Below are positions 53,186-62,597 of a stretch of DNA of 64,000 bases, piece by piece (the first letter of the stretch is position 1; every line of letters begins with the position of its first letter). The notes beneath the pieces are model-generated. The model was given only the letters and a program-made list of their open reading frames with translations. It did not search any database and was not told where the DNA came from. The position numbers and the translations under genes were made by a program. This DNA is from an uncultured bacterium (GTDB lineage: Bacteria > Calescibacteriota > Calescibacteriia > Calescibacteriales > Calescibacteriaceae), in NCBI GenBank assembly GCA_938036315.1, contig CALHPK010000001.1, positions 124,001-188,000 on the forward strand, read 5' to 3'.

Positions 53186-55078
53186 ATGGATACCTGGGGG
53201 AAAATAATAGTCCTATCTCCACTCATAGGAGCAACTATAAACCTACTTATTCTTGCGTATGAGCATTTGAAAAATCAAGAAAAAGAGAAACAGAAGAGAA
53301 ACCATAGTAGTCATGCTAATCACAGCAGTCATGCTGAACAAGGCCACGGGCTAACTCCAATCAAATGGATCTCTGGTTTTATATCATCTCTTGCAGTACT
53401 GACTTCATTTGTAGGCTCTCTTCTGATATTCAAAAGAGAAAATTTCTCGCTCGAACTTATTGCATGGCTTCCCTTGGAGTCGGTAAAAATCTCTATTTCA
53501 GCTCTGTATGATGAACTTTCTAAAACCGCACTTTTATATATAACTGGAGTTTCTACTCTTATACATATCTACTCCATAGGGTATATGTCACACGATAGAG
53601 GATTCATAAGGTATTTTATGCTCCTTAATTTGTTTGTTTTCTTTATGATCCAGATCGTCGTAGCAGATAACTTACTACAAATCTTTTTGGGCTGGGAAGG
53701 TGTCGGTTTATGCTCATACCTACTTATTGGGTTCTGGTATTCTGTTTTTGAGAATGCAAGAGCTGGTTTTAAGGCATTCATAACAAATAGAATTGGTGAT
53801 TTTGGATTTATAGTCGGAATAGCTCTGGTACTTCTTTACACAGGGGACGTAAACTACTCAGCATTGAAAAATATCCCGACCGATAAAGTGTTTCTTGTTG
53901 CATTCTTTCTGTTCATGGGAGCAATGGGTAAAAGCGCACAGGGACCTTTATGGCTTTGGCTACCAGATGCAATGCGTGGACCTACCCCAGTTTCAGCCCT
54001 AATCCACGCAGCAACAATGGTAACCGCTGGGGTATATATGACCGTAAGATTGAAAGAAATCTTTCTCACTCCATCTGCTTCAGAGCTTGTATTCTGGATA
54101 GGCATAATAACCTGCCTTCTTATGGGAGTTTTCGGGTTGTTCGAGCGTGATATAAAGAGAGTTCTTGCATTCTCGACTTTATCCCAGCTTGGACTTATGT
54201 TCTGCGGAGCTGCTTCACATCAGCCTTACTCTGGAATCTTCCATGTGTTTGAACACAGCTTCTTCAAAGCAGCTTTATTCCTAATATCTGGAATGCTCAT
54301 GCATGCATTTGCGGATACAACAGATATATACAAGCTCAGGGAAAATAAACCTGCAGAGCGCGGTATGATGCTAAGCACTCTTGGGTTCTTAATAGCTTCG
54401 CTCGCAATGAGCGGAGTGTTCCCACTTTCGGGATTCTGGTCAAAAGAGTCTATAATCATGGCAGTATCAGAAAAATTTGGAGAAACAGGAGCGGTCCTTA
54501 TGCTTATGGCTTCCTTTATAACCCCGCTTTATATGTTCCGCGCATTCTTCATAGTTTTCGGTGGTCAAAAATTTAAATTCTCCCTCTCCCCATCCCTTGA
54601 GGGAGGCTCCCTTATGTTCTTCCCAGTGATAACCTTAGTTGTACTGTCGGTTATCGGCGGAATTTTCAATGTAGGAGCATGGCTCGGGGAAGAGTACGGA
54701 TACTCCGCACAGGCTCATCACTCAGAAATATTAGCAAACCCTGTACTTATCCATATCATAGTGCTTTTAGCAATCGCAATAGCCTACTTTCTGTTCTCAA
54801 AAGGTGAAGAACCTAAAGAGGAAGGGATGAAGAAAATTTTGTGGAAAAAATTATATCTTAATGAAGCTGAAGAGTGGACATTAATCGGGTCAGCTATAGT
54901 GATGACAAAGATTATATACTCATTTCTGGAAAGATTAATTATTGAGGGATTCTACTCCTCCGTTGCTTTTATTTCTAAGGCTGCGGGAAGCCTTATTGCA
55001 ATTGTACACGGAGGAAGCCCTAACCGACTTGTAATTCTGCTAATTTTGGCAATATTGCTTGCAATCATTTTCCTATAA
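53186..55078 (+). CDS. nuoL: NADH-quinone oxidoreductase subunit L
   Basis: Antiporter-like subunit of 630 aa with about 16 helices and the lateral helix at the end. LQIFLGWEGVGLCSYLLIGFW carries the key Glu; AQGPLWLWLPDAMRGPTPVS and SALIHAATMVTAGVYM follow, then a KR-rich RDIKRVLAFSTLSQLG. Between the first two helices is a His/Ser-rich insertion with a repeat of HSSHA (about 40-57). It forms the distal proton channel of the membrane arm. Confidence 0.95.
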   Translation: MDTWGKIIVLSPLIGATINLLILAYEHLKNQEKEKQKRNHSSHANHSSHAEQGHGLTPIKWISGFISSLAVLTSFVGSLLIFKRENFSLELIAWLPLESVKISISALYDELSKTALLYITGVSTLIHIYSIGYMSHDRGFIRYFMLLNLFVFFMIQIVVADNLLQIFLGWEGVGLCSYLLIGFWYSVFENARAGFKAFITNRIGDFGFIVGIALVLLYTGDVNYSALKNIPTDKVFLVAFFLFMGAMGKSAQGPLWLWLPDAMRGPTPVSALIHAATMVTAGVYMTVRLKEIFLTPSASELVFWIGIITCLLMGVFGLFERDIKRVLAFSTLSQLGLMFCGAASHQPYSGIFHVFEHSFFKAALFLISGMLMHAFADTTDIYKLRENKPAERGMMLSTLGFLIASLAMSGVFPLSGFWSKESIIMAVSEKFGETGAVLMLMASFITPLYMFRAFFIVFGGQKFKFSLSPSLEGGSLMFFPVITLVVLSVIGGIFNVGAWLGEEYGYSAQAHHSEILANPVLIHIIVLLAIAIAYFLFSKGEEPKEEGMKKILWKKLYLNEAEEWTLIGSAIVMTKIIYSFLERLIIEGFYSSVAFISKAAGSLIAIVHGGSPNRLVILLILAILLAIIFL

Positions 55079-55093
55079 AGGAGAGTGAAGATT

Positions 55094-56551
55094 ATGGATG
55101 CAGTCAAACTTACCTTACTCCTTCCCTTTGTAGGGGCAATAACTTCTCTATTTCTGAGAAATATATTTGTTGGACTTAGCTTCTCATTAGCAACCTTGAT
55201 ATCCTCTCTCTTCATACCCATCGGATACACAGATAAAATAATATTAAGCGAGCAGGTGGGACTTTCAATATCTTTACATATTGATGGACTAAATCTACCA
55301 CTGATTATTCTCACAACTGGATTGTTTTTTCTTGTCTTTTTATACGCAACAGTAGAGAAGCGAGAAAGAAAAGATGAATATATATTCTTATTCTTACTCC
55401 TTGAGGCTTTTGTCATACCGACTTTTCTGACACAAAACCTACTTATCTTCTACTTCTTCTTTGACGCAATCTTGATTCCTATGTTCTTCATAATTGGAAT
55501 ATGGGGAACTGGTAAGAAAGTGTACTCAGCTTACAAATTTGTTCTTTTCACATTCTTTGGAGGAGTATTTCTTCTTATCTGTATAATTTACATTGGCAAG
55601 GAAGTTTTTGCAGAATCAGGGAAACTTTCATTTGAACTTGAAGACTTTGTTGAAGTTTGTCGCAAGTTTGACTACAATACGAAAATCTTACTCTTCCTTG
55701 GATTTTTCTTAGCTTTCGCCGTTAAAATCCCGCTCATTCCCCTGCATGTCTGGCTTCCTGACGCTCATACAGAAGCCCCAACCGGTGGAAGTGTTATACT
55801 TGCCGGAATACTCCTTAAAATTGGCTCATATGCGTTCCTGAGGTTCGCCATACCTCTCTTCCCCGATATCGTAAAAGATTACTACCTTTACATATCTTAC
55901 CTATCTGTTATAGGAATAATCTTCGGAGCAATACTAGCCCTTTCTCAGAACGATATAAAAAGACTTATAGCATATTCCTCGGTATCTCACATGGGCTATG
56001 TTATGCTTGGCTCGGTAGCTTTCTCAAGCTTAGATAACAGACTAGTTTATGAAGGACTACAGGGTGCAATATTGCAGATGATAAATCATGGAATTGCAAC
56101 AGGAGCTTTATTTTTCCTCGTCGGGATGCTCTACGAAAGAACTCACACCCGTATGATCTCAGACTACTCAGGCATCGCGTCACGAGTTCCTATCCTAACA
56201 TTCTTCTTTATGATATTCACCTTATCTTCAATCGGCTTCCCATCAACCGGTGGATTCATAGGAGAGATCCTTGTCATTTTAGGTGCCATAAAATCAAATG
56301 TCGTAGTCGGAATCATCACTGCTGCTGGTGCAATCTTATCCGCAGGATATATGTTATATCTCATACTTCGCGTATTTTTCGGAGAGTACAGAGAAAATAA
56401 AGCCACAGAACATCTTGATGACATAAAAATAATCGAGATCATAACTCTTATCCCATTGGCAATTTTCGTCTTTCTGATTGGAATTTATCCAAAACCACTT
56501 ATGGGAATTATAAGCAATGGAATCGAATTCATCTGGAGGAGCTTGCAATGA
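55094..56551 (+). CDS. nuoM: NADH-quinone oxidoreductase subunit M
   Basis: About 485 aa, 14 helices. LIFYFFFDAILIPMFFIIGIW has the conserved acidic helix and VKIPLIPLHVWLPDAHTEAP the family signature, with RLIAYSSVSHMGYVMLG near the channel. AAAGGAGAG lies about 10 nt before this ATG. An in-frame GTG at 55085 is too close to it and would be poorly placed. The stop overlaps the nuoN start. Confidence 0.95.
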   Translation: MDAVKLTLLLPFVGAITSLFLRNIFVGLSFSLATLISSLFIPIGYTDKIILSEQVGLSISLHIDGLNLPLIILTTGLFFLVFLYATVEKRERKDEYIFLFLLLEAFVIPTFLTQNLLIFYFFFDAILIPMFFIIGIWGTGKKVYSAYKFVLFTFFGGVFLLICIIYIGKEVFAESGKLSFELEDFVEVCRKFDYNTKILLFLGFFLAFAVKIPLIPLHVWLPDAHTEAPTGGSVILAGILLKIGSYAFLRFAIPLFPDIVKDYYLYISYLSVIGIIFGAILALSQNDIKRLIAYSSVSHMGYVMLGSVAFSSLDNRLVYEGLQGAILQMINHGIATGALFFLVGMLYERTHTRMISDYSGIASRVPILTFFFMIFTLSSIGFPSTGGFIGEILVILGAIKSNVVVGIITAAGAILSAGYMLYLILRVFFGEYRENKATEHLDDIKIIEIITLIPLAIFVFLIGIYPKPLMGIISNGIEFIWRSLQ

Positions 56552-57942
56552 ATTATAACGGAATAATTATAGAAGACGTAATAAAGGTATGGGGGATTTT
56601 TGGAGCCTCTATTTTTATCTCGGTTCTGGGAGTCATAGTATCACGAGCCCGTAAAAACTTCATCATAAGCTGGATTGCAACTTTTATCTCAATTGTCCTT
56701 ATTTTTATCTTCTCACTATTCGGAGATGAGAGGATATCCGATCCATTCGGTGCAGTCTCATTTGATAAAATATTCTACACAAGCACCTTCTTTCTCTCTA
56801 CATTTTCCATCGCTTCACTTTTCATATCACTTGGAGAAATCTACTCAAAAGAAAAGCTTTTCCCGGAATATTTTCTATTTATTACTTTAGGATTGCTCGG
56901 TGGAATCATCCTTACAAGCTCAAAAGACCTCCTCACTCTATTCATAGCCATAGAACTTATGTCCTTTCCCATTTATGCTATGGTATATGCATTGAGAGAG
57001 AGAATAGGAGTTGAAGCATCCTTCAAATACTTTATATCAGGAGCAATATTTTCCCTCTTTTACCTATTTGGATTCTCACTTTACCTGATGTCGGAAGAAA
57101 CTATATCTATTCAGAATCCTCAGACCCTTCTGGGGATCATTGGAATAGTTTTTGTTCTCTTTTCTCTTTTATTCAAAGCTGGAGCTGCTCCATTTCACTT
57201 TTGGGTTCCAGATGTTTATCAAGGAGCACCATCATCAACAGTATCCTTTGCTGGATCCGTTGTCAAATTCTCGTCATTCGTTGCTATTCTGAGAATATCA
57301 GAAATAACCGAAGGGACACTCTCCTTTCTTATTTCCGCAATCGTAATCCTATCCGTCGCTATCGGTGCTCTCTCAGCACTTGTACAAAAAGAAATAAAAA
57401 GGCTCATAGCTTACTCATCAATTTCACACTCAGGATTTATAGCCTTATTTATTCTCGCCTTAGGTAACCACAATTTCAGAGAATATTTTATGTTTTATTT
57501 AACAACATATGGCATAGCAACAGTGGGAATATTCGGAATTTTATCAATGTTCAAGAATACCTTAGTTGAGCTACAAGATATCTGTGGCTTTGCTAGAGTT
57601 CACAGATTCTTTGGAATGCTTATATCCATTTTTCTGATATATTTTTCTGGAATCCCAGCAACAGCAGGTTTTATAGCAAAATACCTTGCATTCTACTCAG
57701 CCTTGTCTGCTGGAGAAATTATTCCGGTTATCGTAGCTGGAATCGGTAGCTTAATTTCTCTATACTTTTACTTTCTGCCACCGGTCAGAATGTTTATGGA
57801 TGAGATAAAAAGAGAAGTCGGGTTCTCTGTGAATCCAGTTATTGGTATCATCTCCTTGCTGATTGCCATATTCTTAATTCTCTCTGGCTTCTTCCCAAAC
57901 TTATTTTTCACAGCTTTTCGAGCAATTCCTTTATCTTCCTGA
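56548..57942 (+). CDS. nuoN: NADH-quinone oxidoreductase subunit N
   Basis: Antiporter-like subunit of 464 aa. LLTLFIAIELMSFPIYAMVY, FKAGAAPFHFWVPDVYQGAP, RLIAYSSISHSGFIAL and GIPATAGFIAKYLAF are diagnostic. GGAGG lies 8 nt before the ATG, which overlaps the nuoM stop. The subunits A-I are not in the window, so the complex may be encoded elsewhere or be a Fpo-like form. The 3' end overlaps the uracil-DNA glycosylase gene by 35 nt on the opposite strand. Confidence 0.95.
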   Translation: MNYNGIIIEDVIKVWGIFGASIFISVLGVIVSRARKNFIISWIATFISIVLIFIFSLFGDERISDPFGAVSFDKIFYTSTFFLSTFSIASLFISLGEIYSKEKLFPEYFLFITLGLLGGIILTSSKDLLTLFIAIELMSFPIYAMVYALRERIGVEASFKYFISGAIFSLFYLFGFSLYLMSEETISIQNPQTLLGIIGIVFVLFSLLFKAGAAPFHFWVPDVYQGAPSSTVSFAGSVVKFSSFVAILRISEITEGTLSFLISAIVILSVAIGALSALVQKEIKRLIAYSSISHSGFIALFILALGNHNFREYFMFYLTTYGIATVGIFGILSMFKNTLVELQDICGFARVHRFFGMLISIFLIYFSGIPATAGFIAKYLAFYSALSAGEIIPVIVAGIGSLISLYFYFLPPVRMFMDEIKREVGFSVNPVIGIISLLIAIFLILSGFFPNLFFTAFRAIPLSS

Positions 57943-58714
57943 AATCCTCAGTCATAATTTCCATCTGATTTGGATTTCTTACCACAAAAGCTGGGTGGAA
58001 CGTCACGAACACGGTATAGCCTGGTCTTGTAAAGTATTGTCCTCTCAGTTCAGATATTTTTTCTTCTTTCCCGAGCAATACCTTAGCAGCGGGTGCCCCC
58101 AAAGCTACAACGAGCTTGGGTTTTATAATCCTCAGCTCTTCGAAAAGATACGGTGAACATGCATCGATCTCTGGCTTGGTAGGAGTTCTGTTATTTGGCG
58201 GACGGCATCTAACAACATTGGTTATGAACACCTGTTCTCTTGAAAGCTTGAGTTCTTCCTTTATAATTTTTTCAAGTAGTTTGCCTGACTTTCCCACAAA
58301 AGGTTTTCCAGATTTATCTTCTTCATATCCTGGAGCTTCACCAACAAAAACCACCTGCGCAGATGGTGCTCCATCCCCCGGAACAGCTTTTTTCCTGTCT
58401 CTCCAGAGCTCGCAATTTTTGCAGGATCTTATCCTATCTGCAATATCATTGATAAGCCTTTTCTTCTCTTCAAGAACTATATTGTATGGATCTGGTAATG
58501 ATAAACAGCGTAATAAAGCTTTGTCGAAAACAGAAATTTTTTCTCTGCTACCCAATCCCCCTCCTCCCTGATTCCGACCACTTTCTGCTATATTCCCTTC
58601 CCCTTCCTTCTTTTCCTCTCTATCATCTATATAGATTTCTCCGAAAATCTCTTCGATGAAAGATATGTACTCCTCTATTGCTTCCATTACATCCTTTTCT
58701 GATAACTCTACCAC
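57908..58714 (-). CDS. Family 4 uracil-DNA glycosylase (iron-sulphur)
   Basis: Protein of 268 aa, GTG start. The C-terminal 200 aa form the catalytic domain: CKNCELWRDRKKAVPGDG, FVGEAPGYEEDKSGKPFVG, VVRCRPPNN and CSPYL supply four Cys ligands for the 4Fe-4S cluster, and TFHPAFVV the second active-site motif. It removes uracil formed by cytosine deamination, a heavy load at high temperature. A charged N-terminal extension of about 70 aa is poorly conserved. It lies 23 nt after the HNH gene, so the two form an operon. Confidence 0.92.
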   Translation of the reverse strand: MVELSEKDVMEAIEEYISFIEEIFGEIYIDDREEKKEGEGNIAESGRNQGGGGLGSREKISVFDKALLRCLSLPDPYNIVLEEKKRLINDIADRIRSCKNCELWRDRKKAVPGDGAPSAQVVFVGEAPGYEEDKSGKPFVGKSGKLLEKIIKEELKLSREQVFITNVVRCRPPNNRTPTKPEIDACSPYLFEELRIIKPKLVVALGAPAAKVLLGKEEKISELRGQYFTRPGYTVFVTFHPAFVVRNPNQMEIMTEDFRKIKELLEKL

Positions 58715-58737
58715 AGGTGCTTAAAAATTTTGCCGAT

Positions 58738-59298
58738 CTACCTCAAGATAAACTGCTCCCACTCAGGATAGAATTTCAGATCTATATCTCTCGCATTGAG
58801 TATGCTTATGAATGGGATATGAGGCTCCTTTATTAGAGTCATATTTGCTTCCTCAGGAGTTCTATCTCCTTTTTTTATGTTACAATCCATACAACTTGTT
58901 ACAACATTCATCCAATCTGTTTTTCCTCCTCGAGATTTTGGAACAACATGATCTACGGTTAAGTTTTTGTATGATACCCTCATTCCACAGTACTGACACC
59001 TGAAACCATCTCTTATGAATACCCCTAACCGTGATACTTTTGGTTTACTCATATGAAAACTTACGCTCGATCGCGTTATTACGATTTTTGGTATCCTTAT
59101 TTTTCTTGAAACTGTGGATATGTATTCCTCGTCCTCGGATGGTTCAAATTCAAACCACTCATATATGGTATATGTTGAAAAATCGGAATCGAGCACATAT
59201 GCAGATTCCCTAAAGAGTAACAAAAAGGCATGTTTCAGATTGCTAACATAGCAGGGGATATAGTTTTTATTGAGAACCAGAACCGCTCTTTTGACCAA
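58738..59298 (-). CDS. HNH endonuclease family protein
   Basis: Protein of 186 aa with a TTG start. The N-terminal part VLVLNKNYIPCYVSN is common in this family. The HNH region reads FRCQYCGMR, LTVDHVVPKSRGGKTDWMN, CMDCNIKKGDRTPEEA: two CxxC pairs and the metal-binding HV-P-x8-N motif. These stand-alone HNH proteins are often housekeeping or of unknown role. It lies upstream of a uracil-DNA glycosylase, so a DNA-repair role is possible. Confidence 0.83.
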   Translation of the reverse strand: MVKRAVLVLNKNYIPCYVSNLKHAFLLLFRESAYVLDSDFSTYTIYEWFEFEPSEDEEYISTVSRKIRIPKIVITRSSVSFHMSKPKVSRLGVFIRDGFRCQYCGMRVSYKNLTVDHVVPKSRGGKTDWMNVVTSCMDCNIKKGDRTPEEANMTLIKEPHIPFISILNARDIDLKFYPEWEQFILR

Positions 59299-59528
59299 CT
59301 TCGAGCTATTACGCTTTGGGCTTGGGCTTGGGTATAAATTACTTATGTATAGTGTTTCCCCTGCTTCTGTCTGCGGAAAATAGCTTGATTCAGTCCCATT
59401 ATTGCTATTTCTCTTAACAAAGAAGGCTTCTCACCCCCTTTCTAATATTATTATAATAAGCAACAAAAGTAAAAAATTAATCAAAATTGCGATATTTTAC
59501 CAAAAGTAAAAATATCTTCTATTCAAAT

Positions 59529-60314
59529 TCATCTACCTTTCCATTCTGGTTTTCTTTTCTGGAAGAATGCAGATACTCCTTCAATAAGATCTTCAGTCAT
59601 AAAGTTTACAGAGAGCAATGTTGATAGGAACTCTAAGGATCTTGAGAATTCTAATTCTCTTGCGACATAATAAGCCCGCCTTCCTAACCGCAGAATCGCA
59701 GGGCTTTTCTCGAGAAGCTTACTAGCTATTTCCTGAACTTTAATATCTAACTGTTCTGGTTTGACAACATAGTTTATGAAACCAAGTTGCATAGCTTCAG
59801 TTGCGGAGATTTTCTCACCGGTTAGCATAAGCTCGAGAAGTTTTTTGGGATTAGCTGTCACCCTGATCAAAGTTGCCAGAATTATGTATGGGAAGAGTCC
59901 GATATTTATTTCAGGAGTCCCGAATCTTGCGGTCTCAACCGAGACTGCTATATCAGATGCGCAAACTATTCCGAATCCGCCACCGAGAGCATCACCGTTT
60001 ACCCTTGCAATCACAGGCTTTGAGTAATTTTCCAGAACTCTGAATATTTCCGCAAATTTTCTTGCGCCTTCATATCTTGCAAGAAAGTGAGTTTCCTCAC
60101 TCCCGGAAGGTCTGAGATCTCCCCCTGCAGAAAAAGCTTTGTCTCCAGCTCCAGTTACTATAACAATTTTCACATCTTTATCTTCATCTAGCTTCTTCAG
60201 CGCATCAAGAAATTCGGTTACGACCTTTTGTGATATAGCGTTTCTTGCTTCGGGGCGATTAAATGTTATCGTACCTTTAGCATCACTTACTTCAAGAATT
60301 AAAGTTTCATACAT
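59529..60314 (-). CDS. Enoyl-CoA hydratase/isomerase family protein
   Basis: About 261 aa from the ATG at 60314; the frame is open to 60437, but the extra 41 residues do not match the family. YETLILEVSDAKGTITFNRPEARNAIS starts the crotonase fold (split here as YETLILEVSDAKG and TFNRPEARNAIS). GDKAFSAGGDLRP is the first oxyanion loop, and NGDALGGGFGIVCASDIAV the second, in which a Glu is not at its usual place. It could be hydratase, isomerase or thioesterase. The substrate is unknown; no other beta-oxidation gene is adjacent. Confidence 0.85.
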   Translation of the reverse strand: MYETLILEVSDAKGTITFNRPEARNAISQKVVTEFLDALKKLDEDKDVKIVIVTGAGDKAFSAGGDLRPSGSEETHFLARYEGARKFAEIFRVLENYSKPVIARVNGDALGGGFGIVCASDIAVSVETARFGTPEINIGLFPYIILATLIRVTANPKKLLELMLTGEKISATEAMQLGFINYVVKPEQLDIKVQEIASKLLEKSPAILRLGRRAYYVARELEFSRSLEFLSTLLSVNFMTEDLIEGVSAFFQKRKPEWKGR

Positions 60315-60489
60315 AACTTCAAATTTGAACAAATATTCAAAAGATTTTTCAATTTCAGAAAATTTCAAATCCTGGAGAATTCCAAAAATACCAAACACAA
60401 AACCATAATGAATCACAGAATTTACTTTTCCGAGCAAATTTCTGAAATTTACTTTTGAAAAGTGAAATATAACTAAATAGTAGTTGGTC

Positions 60490-60561
60490 AGGCTGTTAGC
60501 TCAGGGGAAGAGCACCGGCCTTTTAAGCCGGGGGTCGCGGGTTCAAATCCCGCACAGCCTA
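60490..60561 (+). tRNA. tRNA-Lys (anticodon TTT)
   Basis: 72 nt, complete cloverleaf. Acceptor AGGCTGT pairs perfectly with ACAGCCT, D stem GCTC/GAGC, anticodon arm CCGGC-CTTTTAA-GCCGG with TTT at 34-36, T arm GCGGG-TTCAAAT-CCCGC, discriminator A. CCA is not encoded (next bases are CAAATT). The slipin gene begins 10 nt downstream. Confidence 0.96.
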
Positions 60562-60571
60562 CAAATTTCAA

Positions 60572-61390
60572 GTGGAATTTACAACCTGGCTCCCAATTGT
60601 CATACTAGCAATATTCATACTTTCATCAGCAATAAAAATCTTACAGGAATACGAAAGAGGTGTCATCTTCAGACTCGGAAGACTAGCAGGGGTAAGAGGC
60701 CCCGGTCTTGTACTAATAATCCCACTTATAGATAAAATGGTGAAAGTATCTCTGAGAATAATAACCATGGATATAACTCCACAAGATGTCATAACAAAAG
60801 ATAACGTCTCAATAAAGGTGAATGCAGTAGTTTATTTCAGAGTCGTAGATCCTGCAAAAGCAATAGTATCGGTCGAAAATTACATATATGCAACAAGCCA
60901 GCTAGCTCAAACCACACTAAGATCCGTCTGCGGTGAAGCGGAACTAGATGAACTTTTAGCACATCGAGAAAAGGTAAACACAAAAATCCAGTCTATACTT
61001 GATAGAATGACTGAACCATGGGGAATAAAAATATCAGCGGTTGAAGTGAAACATATAGACCTACCAGAAGAAATGAGAAGAGCTATGGCAAGACAAGCAG
61101 AAGCAGAAAGAGAAAGAAGAGCCAAGATAACTCTAGCAGAAGCAGAACTCCAGGCTTCGCAAAAACTAAAAGAAGCAGCAGATACATTGGCTAAAAATCC
61201 AATAACCGTCCAACTGAGATTCCTGCAAACAGTAAGCGAACTTGCAACAGAAAAAACAGCAACGCTAATCCTCCCAATTCCTATAGAACTTCTGGGCTTC
61301 CTCAAACTCCCAATACAAGACCTGTTAAAACAAGAAAAACAACCAGAAGCCCTTCAAAAACCACAAGAACAAACAACACAACAAGGATGA
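60572..61390 (+). CDS. SPFH/stomatin-like protein (slipin)
   Basis: Protein of 272 aa, GTG start. One N-terminal membrane helix (about 4-22), then the SPFH domain: [57 protein letters not shown], and [17 protein letters not shown]-terminal coiled coil and Gln/Pro-rich tail follow. Slipins form membrane scaffolds, often with an NfeD-type partner; none is visible here. It begins exactly 10 nt after the tRNA-Lys 3' end, with no ribosome site in between. Confidence 0.9.
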   Translation: MEFTTWLPIVILAIFILSSAIKILQEYERGVIFRLGRLAGVRGPGLVLIIPLIDKMVKVSLRIITMDITPQDVITKDNVSIKVNAVVYFRVVDPAKAIVSVENYIYATSQLAQTTLRSVCGEAELDELLAHREKVNTKIQSILDRMTEPWGIKISAVEVKHIDLPEEMRRAMARQAEAERERRAKITLAEAELQASQKLKEAADTLAKNPITVQLRFLQTVSELATEKTATLILPIPIELLGFLKLPIQDLLKQEKQPEALQKPQEQTTQQG

Positions 61391-61455
61391 TAAAACTCAA
61401 CTTAAATCAGCACCCCTATCATAACTCAAAATAAAACTTAGGCTTCTGATATTGC

Positions 61456-61461
61456 TAATTT
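61456..61461 (+). promoter_or_regulatory. -10 box (TAATTT) 6 nt before pheA
   Basis: TAATTT, 6 nt, ATG at 61468. No ribosome site. Confidence 0.58.
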
Positions 61462-61467
61462 ATAAGT

Positions 61468-62595
61468 ATGCCTGGTCAAAACCCCAACAATAACTTCAGA
61501 AATAATTACAAAGGACTTCCCGAACTGATCAGGCTCAGAGCAGAAATAGATAAAATTGACAACAAAATAGTATCACTAATCAACAAAAGGGCAAAAATAG
61601 CAAAAAAAATTTATGAAATAAAAGCTAAAAACAACTTTGAAATTTTCGATGTTGAAAGAGAACACGAAAAAATTATACAGCTCTCATCACAAGCAGAACT
61701 TTTCCCCAAAAGCTCAATGGAGCAGGTTTTCCTTGAGATACTGTCCGGAACCAGAAAATTAGGAGGAGAAATCAAAGTGGGGTATCTCGGTCCAGAAGGA
61801 AGTTTCTCCCATGAGTCGGCATTGAGGATATTTGGAAGTGCCTCATCTTTCACGCCACTAAAAGGTATCGATGAAGTATTCAAGTCCGTTGCTGAAAATA
61901 AAGTTGATTACGGTGTTATTCCCCTGGAGAATTCAAGAGATGGACTTGTAGGGGAGACACTCGACTCACTCATCGAATACACCACAAAGATAATTTATGA
62001 AGTATCTTTAGAAGTTTCTTTTGCTTTTCTATCTAAGCAAAAAAGCTTTGACAATATCAAAAGAATTTATTCGCATCCCAAGGCTGTCGCTCAATGTTCA
62101 AGATGGATAAAGGAAAAATTCGGCAACACCGTCGAAATAGTTTACACTAACTCCACCTCAGAAGGGGCTAATAAAGCTGCAGAAGATGAATTTGCAGGCG
62201 CTATCGCTTCTGAAAAAATGGCAAAAATACTAGGACTTAATGTACTTGAAAGGCAAATTCAAGACTTCTGGGGAGGAAGAACAGATTTTATTGTCATCAC
62301 CTCAAAAAATAATATCCATTGTAAATTCAGCGGACACGATGTAAGGGTAGCTTTATGCTTCTCTGTAAATGATGAACCGGGAGCACTTCACAGAGCACTA
62401 ACTCCATTTGCCAAATATAAAATAAATATGAAAAAAATCCACTCAAGACCAGATAAACACACGTCAAGATATAACTTTTTCGTTGAAGCCCAACTAAGTA
62501 ACATCAAAAATTTTGAATTAGCTATACAAAAAGTGAAAAAGATATCGACTTTCTTCAAAGAATTCGGGAGATTCTATCACAGAGATATTTCCTGA
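61468..62595 (+). CDS. pheA: Bifunctional chorismate mutase/prephenate dehydratase
   Basis: Protein of 375 aa for phenylalanine synthesis. Chorismate mutase domain (about 15-95): LIRLRAEIDKIDNKIVSLIN and VEREHEKIIQ. Prephenate dehydratase (about 105-285): VGYLGPEGSFSHESALRIFG, VIPLENSRDGLVGETLDSL and TDFIVITSK. C-terminal ACT domain with NDEPGALHRALTPFAKYKIN, then MKKIHSRPDKH, the phenylalanine-binding feedback site. The stop is 2 nt from the stop of the convergent murE gene. An N-terminal Asn-rich tail is extra. Confidence 0.95.
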   Translation: MPGQNPNNNFRNNYKGLPELIRLRAEIDKIDNKIVSLINKRAKIAKKIYEIKAKNNFEIFDVEREHEKIIQLSSQAELFPKSSMEQVFLEILSGTRKLGGEIKVGYLGPEGSFSHESALRIFGSASSFTPLKGIDEVFKSVAENKVDYGVIPLENSRDGLVGETLDSLIEYTTKIIYEVSLEVSFAFLSKQKSFDNIKRIYSHPKAVAQCSRWIKEKFGNTVEIVYTNSTSEGANKAAEDEFAGAIASEKMAKILGLNVLERQIQDFWGGRTDFIVITSKNNIHCKFSGHDVRVALCFSVNDEPGALHRALTPFAKYKINMKKIHSRPDKHTSRYNFFVEAQLSNIKNFELAIQKVKKISTFFKEFGRFYHRDIS

Positions 62596-62597
62596 AT

